Source: Krasilnikovozyma curviuscula (Eukaryota; Basidiomycota; Tremellomycetes; Cystofilobasidiales; Mrakiaceae). Taken from it: DNA of 64,000 nucleotides. The position numbers and the translations under genes were made by a program. The DNA lies in the NCBI GenBank assembly GCA_014825775.1, contig MVAQ01000066.1, positions 29,633 through 93,632 on the forward strand. The letters run 5' to 3'. Shown here one piece after another: positions 1-10,572 of the stretch. Numbering within the stretch: the first letter of the stretch is position 1; the number at the start of each line of letters is the position of its first letter. The notes under the pieces were generated by a model. The model saw nothing but the letters and a program-made list of their open reading frames with translations, was not told the origin of the DNA and made no database searches.

Positions 1-1577
1 TGTTGAAGCACTGCTCGCTGAAGCTGAGGATGCCGAGTACAAGAAAGAGTTCGGCAGACAGCTTGAAGTTTCCACTAATTGGCGAACGGAAATCTTCTTG
101 GCTTCGTCGTCCAACTCCTTCCCTGCTTCCAGACGCACCTCTACCGGGTCATAACTCCAGTCCGAATAAGCTTTGCCTTTGCCCTTCCAAGCCGCCCTCT
201 GGCGGATGAGCTCAGCCATTACTCTCTTGACTTGAGGCTCACGAACAACATTCGATCGAATAGGAGCGTATTCTGTTGACCACGACTCTGTTCGGAAGTC
301 TTCAAAATCTTCCTGTTGTAATGCAAGGGCAGGAGAGAGTGAGAATGACGAGGGGTTGAAGTCGGGCAACGGTGACTGGAGCACAAGGCCATTGGATTGA
401 GAAGTAGATGACGAGGGCTTTCCATTGGATGGACCGGATGATGGACTTCCTGTTGTCAAGGGCTCCTTCAGTCCATTCAGCATGGACGCTCGAGGTTGAG
501 ATTGTTTCGGCTTTGGCTTCCTAACAATTTTAGGATGCGGGTCGACTGGTTTAGATGAATTTGGTTGGTGGAGTTGGGTCGATGGTGAAGGCGGATGTGA
601 AGCGTGAAGGAATTCCGTTTCAGAGGTTGAAGCAGCCAGTTCTCTGGCTCTCAGCGCTAGACGAGCTTCCTGCTTCGCTCGCGCCAGTACAGGATCGATG
701 AGAGGCCCAGCGGCAGGGTTACACAGATAACCTTAAAAAATGAAGGATTCAATTTAGATAAATGTATCAAGAGGCGCAAAATAAAACGCATCAACTTACA
801 GATGTAGATATCTGGTACTGCTTCTTCGGAAATGATCCCAACACAAGCGGCGTGAATCCAGCCAAAGCACGTCTCACACTGAATCGTAAAGCCATCATCG
901 TCAGAAAGACCACAGATGCACCGAATCAGCGTGTTGTCCTCAGGCAAAATGTGCGAAATCTTCTTCTGCTGTTTCGGCTGCTTAGGCTTGTGAGTACCAT
1001 TGGCAGCACCATTCGACACAGGGCGTTTGCGTTTCTGAGGAAGTGGAGCTGTTGAGGGAAGTGATTGTGTTGGTTGTGAGGAGGCAGTGGCGGAGGTGAG
1101 GATCTGGTGAAGCGTTAGGCCAGCCGCCTGTTGCTGCGAAGGAGCTGGAGGCGATCTCGGTATCGGTGAAAGTTTTTGACGTTCCACATTGGCATCAACT
1201 TCGACACCAGTGTAAGACATATCAGTGTCAGCTTCAGGTGTCGGTGGTAGGAGACCCAGAAGGGCAGGGTGAATCTGAGGTTCCTGCGCCGGGTGATGTT
1301 GGATGTGCAGCGGTTGTTGGTGGTGGTGAGCTGGGAAGACATCGTACCCTGATTGAGCCTGAGGTAAGAACGTGCCCATCTGGGGTAAATGGTGAGACTG
1401 TTGGTGGTGAACGACCGTAGGCGGATGCGGATTGTGAGGGGGAGTGTCCAGATCCATTGGCGGTGTAATCATCTGGGCAGGTGGTGGTAAAGTTGGAGCT
1501 CCTAGTCCTAATAAAGCCATGGCAAGTTCTTCCTCACCGCCGGCTGGCTGATGAGGTGGCGGTTGCTGCACTTCCAT
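1..1577 (-). CDS. PHD-finger chromatin protein, likely SET3-like (3' end outside window)
   Basis: The start codon is at 1577. Exon 1 spans 800-1577, a GT-AG intron spans 732-799, and exon 2 runs off the left edge. An in-frame upstream extension exists but looks like 5' UTR. The N terminus is rich in Pro, Gln and His. Near residues 210-225 there is a Lys/Arg-rich stretch (KRKRP) resembling a nuclear signal. A PHD zinc finger follows: CICG, then CETCFGWIHAAC, then CYLC, with the last two Cys restored by splicing out the intron. PHD fingers bind histone H3 tails. The order PHD then Arg/Lys-rich region then a folded part fits SET3/MLL5-type proteins, subunits of a histone deacetylase complex, but the SET domain would lie beyond the edge and is not seen. 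Bye1- or Cti6-like proteins remain possible. The PHD call is firm and the SET3 label is inference. Confidence 0.75.
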
Positions 1578-3434
1578 GACTGATTTAGAGAGCTTGGAGT
1601 CAAGCAGGGAGACTACGAGGGATTTTAGAGGTTGGTTGGGAAGAAGGATAGGAGCAGGGCATAACATGCTACACGTGATGAAGAGAAGGAGTATGATGTC
1701 AGTAAAGTGAACGGCAACGTGTGAGGAGGTCACAAAAAGAGACAGAGAGGTCACAGCGGAAGCTGACTACAGGGTTTGGTGGTGCTGGTGATTCCAGCCT
1801 ACCTGAGGAACATGATATCTCCCAGGAAAGTGCAAGTAGCAGATCCAGAGGTACCCTAGAGTACTTTCATCAATTGGGAGGCTAATCTGAGTTCCAAAGA
1901 GGATATTTCAATGGCCCAGACAGATTGTGCCGTTTTTCACCTCACTTCTTCAGAGTCAATCCCAGCCAACCACAGCTATCCCAGCCATTTCCAACCCCCC
2001 ACACCATACCCTGTCATACTGAGGATGATTTTGAGAGGTAGGCAGTCGAATAGGAGAGAGAACTGCCCCCTGAACCACGGAAAGGAGACGAAGGAAGAGG
2101 GAAACGCACCAAAAACCTCGAATTCTAAACCACTCTTCAGACTCTACAAACCCTACAGCTCAATCACTTCGATGGAAACCAATACCCTTACACACTGCTA
2201 TCAGCTCACACGTATATTTACACCAAGTTTTACTGCCTTAAAGGCCAGCTGTCTAGCGAGCGTATTTTTTGGTCCGTTTCGCTGAGAAGGCTGTTGGTTT
2301 TGATATGACAAAGACACGGGCCCAAGTTAGCGAACATGACACCTCCAGCCTGCACAGACGAGCAGATGTACTCTTACCTACCCAATGGCCTAAGTTGCTG
2401 TCCAGTTGGACTCTGAGTTGGGTGGTTGCAGCACTGCAGACCGCAAACGGAAGGCGCCCAGACATTTTCAGACGCAGACAGATGTCGGGGCCGTCAAATT
2501 TGTCTGACCGCCGCATGAAACGATAAAGGCACATAAACCCCAGAATGAGCTCTGAAAAGTATAACCCTCAACTGCAGAAAGTAGCTGCACCCAGGAAAAC
2601 AACTTTAGTAAGGATCCGGTGGGCATGGCTGCAGTGGCGCTGGAACTAGGCACAACCTTCAAAAAGTGATGAGCTATGTATAGGACGATCTCATTCAGGC
2701 TCCTAGTCATCTGTCAAGTCTTGGCATGATATTCCTAGCTCTTCAGATGAGATTGGAGGAAAAAAAAACCAGGGAAGCCGTTCTCTTCAGCTGGAAGCTT
2801 GATGTCACTGCGAGTGTCCACCAATGTCGCTGGAAAGAACTCACCTATTCCTTGATAGGTAGGATAGTGTTGAGTGGTGCATTGCGCCTGCCATACTTGT
2901 CAGCCCGAATAGACATTGCAAGGTGATGAACCCAACCAAAGGGAAAAAGTATTAACTTCAATTTGGTTCAGGTGGCGAACCGAAGCTGCGACATTTTGAC
3001 TTTGGGTTCTGTCCGAGATTGCTGCCTGCTCTTCTCAGTCCAAGGTCAGGTCAGGTTGCTGTTTAGTCGAGTACAGCATCGGTTAACATATACAGTAAAA
3101 ATTTCGACCTGTGGGTTTCCCGCCGTCATTGAAGGGTCCGAACTCACATTCGCATCATTCGAGCGCATCTTGCAGAAAGTTCGAGCTAATCTTTATTGTC
3201 CGATCGATAGGTTCAGTCTGAAACAGAATCTTTGTAAGGGGATGATGGTGAAATTGGTGAAAGAAATATGCATGGGACTGGATATGTACAAAAGTAAGTT
3301 GGTGATGGTATAGGCTGGAGCGTTTGGGTATGGAGAGAGTGTGCCGAGCGATGACTACATATCTGTGCCGGCTTTTCACCTATAAGACAGAGATAAGACC
3401 AAGTGCTGGTCGTGATACAATGGCCGATGGTTGT
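1578..3434. other. gene-poor interval between PHD gene and PIF1
   Basis: This 1.9 kb lies between the 5' end of the PHD gene and the 3' end of PIF1, both on the minus strand. It must hold the PHD gene promoter and 5' UTR and the PIF1 3' UTR. Open frames on both strands are short, carry no recognised motif and cannot be linked through plausible splice sites. I see no tRNA-like or transposon-like structure. Confidence 0.5.
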
Positions 3435-6414
3435 CTAGAGAGTTTCGAGCTGAGCGTTCCACTTTGCGACTTTCGGATGGCACTCGACCTGAATGTTGCA
3501 ACATCGAATCAGTTGCACTGCCCACTGAAGGTGATTATTGTTCAAAACACTCACCTTCTTAGCATCAAAGCCAATGACCTGAAGTGAGTCGAGGGAAATA
3601 GCTCGTGAAAGAGCAACGTAAGCTTTTCAAAGACCAAATCAGCACCCCGGCTCAACCAATTTTCACAGCATGACAGAATGATAACAAACCTTGGCCTTTC
3701 TCAAAAATCCTACTAAGGTCCACTCTGACTCGCGGAATGGCTGTCAAAAGCACAAGCAAGCGCCCGTTAGAACGTTTGACTCCTAGAATCCACCATGGGT
3801 GAGATGACTTACTTTGACCTTGAGATTTATGGATCGACATAGCCCAGGACACTATAGCACTCAAAACATTTGTGAAATCAGCACAATTCTCTTGCATCCT
3901 GTCAGCATCCCGTTCGAAACTCACAAATCAACGGAATTTGAATTCTAGACGCGACGACCTTCTGGTGTGAATCCTCAACCTTGAATTCCTCGTGCTTCAA
4001 CAGATGGAAGAGGGGAGGACCATCGGGCATGATGAACTCGACGGCGGGATAGCGACGGTGAGAAGAAGATGAGTCCGAGTCCTCCTTGTGTTTACGCGGT
4101 TGCGGTAATTCGGGGTCGTCGTCCACGTCAATATCAGGCATACCTACGAGATCTCGGAGGACCATGGGCCACTTCAAGATAAAGAATGGATGAACAATAG
4201 TTCTAGAGTGCTCTAAGAAGGGAAATATGAGAGATGGAAACCTACAGTTGCTTCGTCGTAGAATCCGCGGATTCTGCCAATACTACCGTTGACGAGATTA
4301 TCATCAAGGTTCTTGATCAACATTACCTGTAGAACCATTTATTGTCAATAATGTATCATGACGATTAATATGGCCGCGTGTTTACCTGAGCGCCAACTTT
4401 CAATGTAAGCTGAACAGAAGGACCACAGCAGTTTCAGCATTGCCGGCAGAAACAGAATCTCGACTAGACAGTAAAACTCACCATTTCCACAGCCATCATA
4501 TTACTAAGCAGCTTCTTTCTCGCTTCCTGGTCTTCCATCTCACCGCCATCTTGTGCCTGATACGTCACAGATTCGGTAGTGAGTGCTCTCAATCTCCTGG
4601 AGTTGGATTCTTCAACCTCTTCTCTTCTTGGGAATAGGTCCTGCAATGGAGTGACTACAGTGTAAGTGGCCGATGAGGGTCTGATATGCAAAAAGTAATT
4701 TTCGTACGGTCGGTTCGATTCCATCGGAGTAAGCAACTGCGTAGGCTTTAGACTTGAATGCCGCGATCGACTTTAAAGTGAGTTTGCCAAACCTCATTTC
4801 ATTGAGCATATTGACAAAAGCTAAGAGAAAATAGGAGTTAATGAAAAGGGATGTTAAAACAGAAGTGCATCAGACATCGAGCTCACTTTGATCCTTTTGT
4901 CTGAAGACCTGGGTCAAGTTGACAGTCTTGTTGATGGTTTCCTCCCACATCTGAGCCTCGAACGCGAATCTAGGGTTACCACCTTTGGTAACAGGAGGAA
5001 GTTGAAAGAAGTCTCCAGTGACGACGAGCTAGGGAGAGACAAAGATCGGGGACTAGTCAATCATGGTAAGGAGGCATGGAGCACTTCAGAAGATTTACTT
5101 GAATACCGCCAAAAGGCTCTTTGGAATGACGAACTATCTGAGCTACTTTAGAGAGCTTATCAAACAAATCACCATCAACCATGGACACTGTTGAATGCAA
5201 AGCGAGCCGTTGGTGGGAGGAAGCGAATTAGAGAATACTTATAATAAGCTTACCTTCATCAATGATAAGAACCTTGACCCTGCTCCATCTTCCCGAAGCT
5301 TTTCTGTTACCTCTGACTTTACCTGCCAGTTTCTCAGCAGCTTCTAGTCCCAAACCGACGCCAGAGAAGGAGTGTAAAGTGGTTCCCCCGACGTTACAAG
5401 CTGCAATACCAGTCGAGGCAGTGACTGCGACGGCATCTTCCTTCGTCGCGTACTTGACGCGAAGGCCTTTGATAATTTCACGGAGAAGAACTGATTTGCC
5501 AGTACCTGAAAGAATAGAAGAGGTAGTGTCTATCAGCAACAACAACAATGCGCATGCATGACCCGCGGACTTACCTGCTGAACCGGTAAAGAACACACTT
5601 TTCCCCTCCTTCACGACCATGTTCAAGACCTTTGTCTGCTCATCTGAAAGCTCAACTCCACCATTGTTTCCTTTCTTCTTCTTCTTCTTTGACGGTATGG
5701 ACGGTCTTGCATCTGGAACGGTAGCTGACTGTAAATCCTGAGGAAATTTGACTTCTCTAACAACATGAAGCACAAAGAGAGTTTGCTTTGTCAGTAAATG
5801 GATCGAGAATAGATGAGCATGTTGTTCTCTTACTCTGCAGAATCCTCCCAAGGTCGTTTCGTCGCGCTCGTGCTAGCAAAGGTAGGATCGCCTTCCAAAG
5901 TGCCCAGGATCGCCAGTCTTCTACGTTGAGCTCCAGTCAAAGATTTTCCGTTATTATCTGTGATAGGAATGCTACTGGATGTAAAAGAAGCAGCAGCAGC
6001 TGGAGCAGTAGCAGCTGGTTTTTTTGGTCTGGCGAGTTGGGAGGCAGCTGATTTCAGAACCTGAGGCCTACATAAAAGACGGCGAATGACTTACCTGATA
6101 GGAGAAGGAGTCCATCCAGCAACCACTTCGACCCCAGGGCATTGGTCATCGTATTGTAAACTTGGGGCTGAAAAAGAAACAGCGACCTTTGGGGGAGCAG
6201 AGAATTCTTCATCCAAGTCGATTGGAGCAGATTGAGAGCCTAACACACCCGAAGAGCCCCAGTCACGAGAGATGGAGTTGATCCGGGAAAGCTGCAACAG
6301 TTATTAAGACGAGAGAGGCAGAATAGAAGAGAAATTAGTGTATGGCTCGAGCGGATCGACGACGCGAGGTGAGGAGGCAGTTACCCCGAGTTTCTTTGGA
6401 GGCATGGTAGCCAT
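3435..6414 (-). CDS. PIF1: PIF1-family 5'-3' DNA helicase
   Basis: Sixteen exons (6385-6414, 6095-6291, 5834-6067, 5575-5756, 5254-5505, 5099-5187, 4887-5028, 4708-4820, 4482-4640, 4386-4409, 4246-4326, 3925-4171, 3813-3851, 3690-3740, 3555-3622, 3435-3488) join in frame to 653 aa. Superfamily 1B motifs are clear: Walker A GSAGTGKS, split by an intron after GSAG; Walker B/motif [18 protein letters not shown]; motif [17 protein letters not shown]; and the C-terminal [12 protein letters not shown] and YVALSRA signature. Pif1 unwinds G-quadruplexes and RNA-DNA hybrids and acts at telomeres, at replication forks and in mitochondrial DNA. The start [10 protein letters not shown] is not an obvious mitochondrial presequence. 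Exon 10 is only 24 nt. The downstream METTL14-like gene ends 240 bp upstream of this start, in the same orientation. Confidence 0.95.
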
Positions 6415-6654
6415 AGTAGCAATGAGTGGGGTACGAGAGGTAAGAAAGAGACCTATTCAATCTCCTAAGATACCAGGACGACGGTGAATGCGTCACGATT
6501 CAAGGGGGAGAAGGGGTCAGGAGCCAGAAACAAATCAAGTTCTGCGACGCGCGCAGACCAGAAGGGCTCGAACGCTTCTCTAGTTCTATTAATCGGATGG
6601 GTTATTAATCGCATCATATCAAAATGCTAGGTGCAAGTAGTACGAGTACAGGAA

Positions 6655-8998
6655 TCAAAATTTGTTCCCTGCGTTTGCACCTCTCCCTCCTTGACTCTGC
6701 ATCACTACAAAACCAACATTGAAACATGAGTCTCCGCGGCACTCAAGGATGATGAGGTAAAAAAAGAAGCTCACTTTGCATTCGTTGCATGAGAAGCTGT
6801 TGTTGTTGAGCTAGTGCTGCCAGTTGCTGCTGTCTCATGAGGTCGGCGTTCGAGTGTTGTTGCTGTTGTATTGGTGCTTCTAGTCCTTCAGAGGGTTGTT
6901 GACTAAGAGACTGTAAGTTTAGCTGCGCGATACCTTGAAACTGCTGCTGTTGAGGTTGTTGATGTGTGTACTGATTAGAAAAGTCGTTGAAGTTACCCAT
7001 TCCCATCGTTCCGCTCACCATAGGATTCTCCATGAATGCATTGGCCATGTTATTCATCTGACCAAACATCATTTCATTTTGGAACGCGTGCTGTTGTTGC
7101 ATCATGGCGGGATTGAATGTGCCGTGTGTTACGAAGGGAAAACCTCCGTAGCTCATCATCGCTGAGGTGTCGTACTGAGCTAGGTGTGGAGGTTGCGGTA
7201 ATGGGTGAAGTTGTGGTTGATTTTGAGCTCCTGCTCTGTTTATTATAGTTCCACGCTGAGGTAGATTGGGAGTCGATGATGCGTTACCAGAACCGCGACG
7301 AACGGGTGATTTCGGTCGCAAGTTCTCGATGTCTATTGATGGGTAGAGTTAGCCACAACAAGACAAAAAGGTACGACATCAGGGGAAGCTTATTACCGGA
7401 AGTTAGTGGGACAACCAGCTTTCCACCACTGGCAAAGAAGCGATCGTATTGTTGTTTGTCGAACCTTTGGATGTCCCACCGCTCGACAGACACCACACCC
7501 TGATGAGACTTTTCAAATCCAGACACAACCTCTTCCACCCTCTCAGCCACACTCTTTTCTCTTTCAGGTTCAACCTTGACTGCCTTCTTCGGCGGTGAGT
7601 CTTCCAGCGACAGCCCATAGTAGGAAGCATTGACTGCTGCTGATGGGGCTGTCGTGACTGTCAGCCAACCTCTTCTCGCTCGAGAAGCGTTCCCAAACAG
7701 CTCAATTCTTCGATTTCCAAGGCAAAAGTTTTCCATGATTTCGTAGAGTTCGGGCGGTTTCATTGATGGATCTGGCACAGTCCGAGTTCCATCAGTCGAT
7801 GCATGAAGGTACAAATATATAATGAACTCACCCTTAGTATCTGCCTCCCATACGATGATGTCTGTATCGATATTGCAATTCACGAATGCTCCATCTGTTG
7901 CTCTGCGCACGGTTCCTTTGATCCCCATCTGAATGGAGGCGGCTATGTCAGAGCTGTCCTTCATCAGGAAGTACTGGAGTATGAGAAACTCACCAGCAGA
8001 TGTTCTTTTGTGCTATGAAACAATCCTTGAGGTGGTTCGTCGTTCTGCAAAAGTCAACTATCAGCGAGTAGACGCCAGCATCGCAAAATCAAGGTTCGTC
8101 ACGTACTCCTGGACCTTTGACTTGAGATTTATTCGTCTTGACCCAGATAATCTCTATGAGAAAAGAGTGAGAAATGCAGCAGTCTAATACCTCAAACTTG
8201 GAACGAACCTTCACATCTCCTGAAACCCCACCTGGCGAGCACCTCTCGCCCCCTTTCCAGTCCGTCCTCCCACCCTTCCCCAACCCATAAGTACACAAAG
8301 CTCGGATCAGCAGCAATATTTCTTATGGGCAGATTTGCAATCTCAGTCCAGGTATATGAAGGAGGTGGGGTTATTAAGATGGTGTCGAACTTCAAGCCGC
8401 CGAGTTCTGAGAGCATGTCAGCTTGATTGAGGAAGGGAAGGTAATATGGTGCATGGGAGTTCAGATTGACCTGTTCTTGTTTTAGTGTTAGAAGGGTTTT
8501 GTGCTTAGGGTATCTGTCAAGATCAATGGAAGAGTTAGAAGACTGATGCTCTGTAGCATTTCAGTTCGAGAAACTCACTCATCCCCTCGTTCTTCAAGAG
8601 AGACACCAGCTATGTAATTTCCAGGCCAATCTCCTGTTTGAATATACCGCACTTGGTAGTCATTCCGTATCGTTTCTTCCTCCTGAAAATGGAAGTCAGA
8701 GAAAGCAGCCAAGCGACGTGTATGTAAGAGTTGAAAATGTGCTCACTGGGATATACAGGTGAGGAAAGAGCTGGAGTTTTACTTTCTTATCTGCTGTTAG
8801 CTTGGAAAGATCTCGAGAAAGCGGCTGGGTGAAATCTTCTTGGGTGGGGTCTTGGTGCGGATCTTGGGCTGGCGAAGGCTGCTTGGACGAGATGGTCAGG
8901 CCATGCTGGGATTCTCGTTTACGTTTCCGAGCTCTGAGAATGTTGATCAGATCGTCATGGACTTTCAGAGGCGACTGGGGCTGTAATGCCAGAGACAT
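6655..8998 (-). CDS. METTL14: METTL14-like subunit of the m6A mRNA methyltransferase (MT-A70 family)
   Basis: Nine exons (8747-8998, 8579-8682, 8209-8513, 8107-8153, 7994-8044, 7832-7928, 7397-7771, 6775-7332, 6655-6704) give 612 aa. The MT-A70 core matches METTL14: NDYQVRYIQTGDWPGN, then EYPKHK, then KFDTILITPPPSYTW, then RRCEEIIWVKTNK, then STKEHLLMGIKGTVRRATDG, then FCLGNRRIELFG and RRGWLTV, followed by LRPKSP. The position that is DPPW in catalytic METTL3/IME4 is TPPP here (residues 167-170), so this is probably the non-catalytic RNA-binding partner. A METTL3/IME4 homologue should exist elsewhere in the genome. The last roughly 190 residues are a Gln/Met/Asn-rich low-complexity tail not found in animal METTL14. 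The fungal homologue Kar4 is a related alternative name. Confidence 0.9.
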
Positions 8999-9280
8999 CC
9001 AGTCTCATGGACGATGGTTGAGCGCAACCTCCCGAACCGACGAACCGACTTGAATTCGAACTTTGCGGGCAACGAATGTCGAGACTCAACGACTTAATCA
9101 ATATTATTCTCACGAATCGTGATTCCATGATATGTTCTCATTCATATTGAAACCAGTATGTAGAGAAGAATAGTATCCACCACCTTGACACAACCTCCCA
9201 ACAGCCAAATGTCCGTAATTGGGTAGGATGCAAGTGAGTAGAAGACTTCAAATGTGTACTGGGTAGAGGTGGTAGTAGAG
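8999..9280. promoter_or_regulatory. METTL14 promoter / SR gene 3' UTR
   Basis: This 282-bp gap lies between the METTL14-like start and the stop of the upstream SR-protein gene, both on the minus strand. It is AT-rich, as expected of a promoter plus 3' UTR. No specific binding site was identified. Confidence 0.35.
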
Positions 9281-10342
9281 CTAATGATGGTCTACTTCCT
9301 CGTCGTCTTGTTTTCGGCCTCTCTTCATGTCGTCCTCGTCATCGACCCTAGCATCTCTGCTGACACTTCTTGAAGTTCTTCTCTCCGGAGATCCTGATTT
9401 CGATCTGGCCTCAGAGTGCCTGGGGGGAGAAAGCGGGCGAGAAGCTCGATTCCGAGGTGAGGGAGAACCACTTCTTCGAGGCGAGGGGCTCCGATCACCT
9501 TCATTCCTTGACTCACGTCGTCCAGGCGATTTTGATCTTGACCTTGACCTTGACCTGTAGCATCCTCCACGACTTCCCTCGCCCCTATCGTCGTGCCCTC
9601 TTCCACCACCGTTGCTGGGTCCACCTCTTCTGTCTCTCTCGGTTTCGTGTCTCCAGTGAGACGACTGAGCAGATTTAGCCCATTGGACAGAGATTCTGCG
9701 GCCATCGATCATTCGTCCATGCCTGTTGCGAGGGGCGTTAGAGGTCAGAAAAGATGACAGATGGAGAAGTTGCGAATCGCGACTCTTCTCACATGTCAAA
9801 GTACTGTCAGTACACACCGAAGGGATGAAGGAGGTCATCAACATTTTATTTAATTCAACTCTTCTTTTTCACCCAAGGAGCTGTTCTGTGAGACTTACGG
9901 CATCTTCAGCAGCGACTGGGAAAGGATGTGAAATGAACAGTAGGTGTGAAGGATGTTAGAAATCAAAACACCTTCAAACACCAACAGTGAGTTTACTTGC
10001 TTTCACTTCTGAACTCAACAAAGGCATATGGAGTAGCTGTGGACGCCTTGAGGGCAGGAATATCGCAGCGGACCAATTTTCCATACCTGCGCGTCGAAAT
10101 AGACAGTCAGAGTTCCAAATGGAGCACCCATTGAACGTCGTAATGATTTTCGGCTAACCTTTCAAATTCATAAGCCAAATCCTTCGCCCTCAAGCTCATC
10201 CCAAAGCCTGCGACGAACAAAACCGTCCTCGAAGGCTACAAATCGCCAGATGAATTTATCGACCCCAGGAAATTCAGGAAACAACTCATCAGTTCTTGGA
10301 TCATATGTTCAATTTGGGATAAAGAGAGCGACTAACAGGCAT
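9281..10342 (-). CDS. SR-type splicing factor: one RRM plus C-terminal RS domain
   Basis: Exons 10337-10342 (only ATGCCT), 10159-10235, 10007-10086, 9899-9915, 9793-9803 (11 nt) and 9281-9722 sum to 633 nt, giving 210 aa. The N-terminal RRM has an RNP2-like TVLFVAGF and an RNP1-like TPYAFVEF, then the usual GRRISVQWAK end. A Gly/Arg hinge follows, then a long RS domain (RSRSRSRSK and many SP and RS dipeptides) ending acidic. Such proteins bind exonic RNA and recruit the spliceosome in the nucleus. The donor of exon 3 (GTGAAAG at 10006) is weak. I chose it because the stronger GTAAAC ten bases downstream leads to a stop. The resulting RRM loop is two or three residues short, so this junction is the least certain. 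Confidence 0.88.
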
Positions 10343-10572
10343 CTTGTAGAATATCTCTGGAAATGTAAAGAATCGAGTTGGTCGCACACGAGTCACCAGA
10401 AAAAAATCCTCGACTTTCTTCGTTTGCCAACCGTCAAGCAGATAATACAGCAAAACCTTTTTCAAGGTCCTTCAACAGCAGGAAATCGTATTTAGTTCAT
10501 CCATCTATTCATCTAGGCAATTTCTTGGATCAAGGGAATCGAAGCACGAGAAAATATCTATCGATAGCAATC
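10343..10572. promoter_or_regulatory. divergent promoter, SR gene / eIF2-gamma
   Basis: These 230 bp separate the start codons of the leftward SR-protein gene and the rightward eIF2-gamma gene, so they should carry both promoters and 5' UTRs. No canonical TATA box was assigned. Confidence 0.55.

Noticed and set aside
3324..3587. Plus-strand frame opposite the PIF1 3' end
   Set aside because: It is antisense to coding exons 15-16 of PIF1 and has no start context, splice sites or motif.
4690..4730. GGTTCGATTCC, a perfect tRNA B-box sequence
   Set aside because: It straddles an intron/exon boundary of PIF1 (codes for SDGIEPT), and no A box or acceptor stem is found at the right distance.
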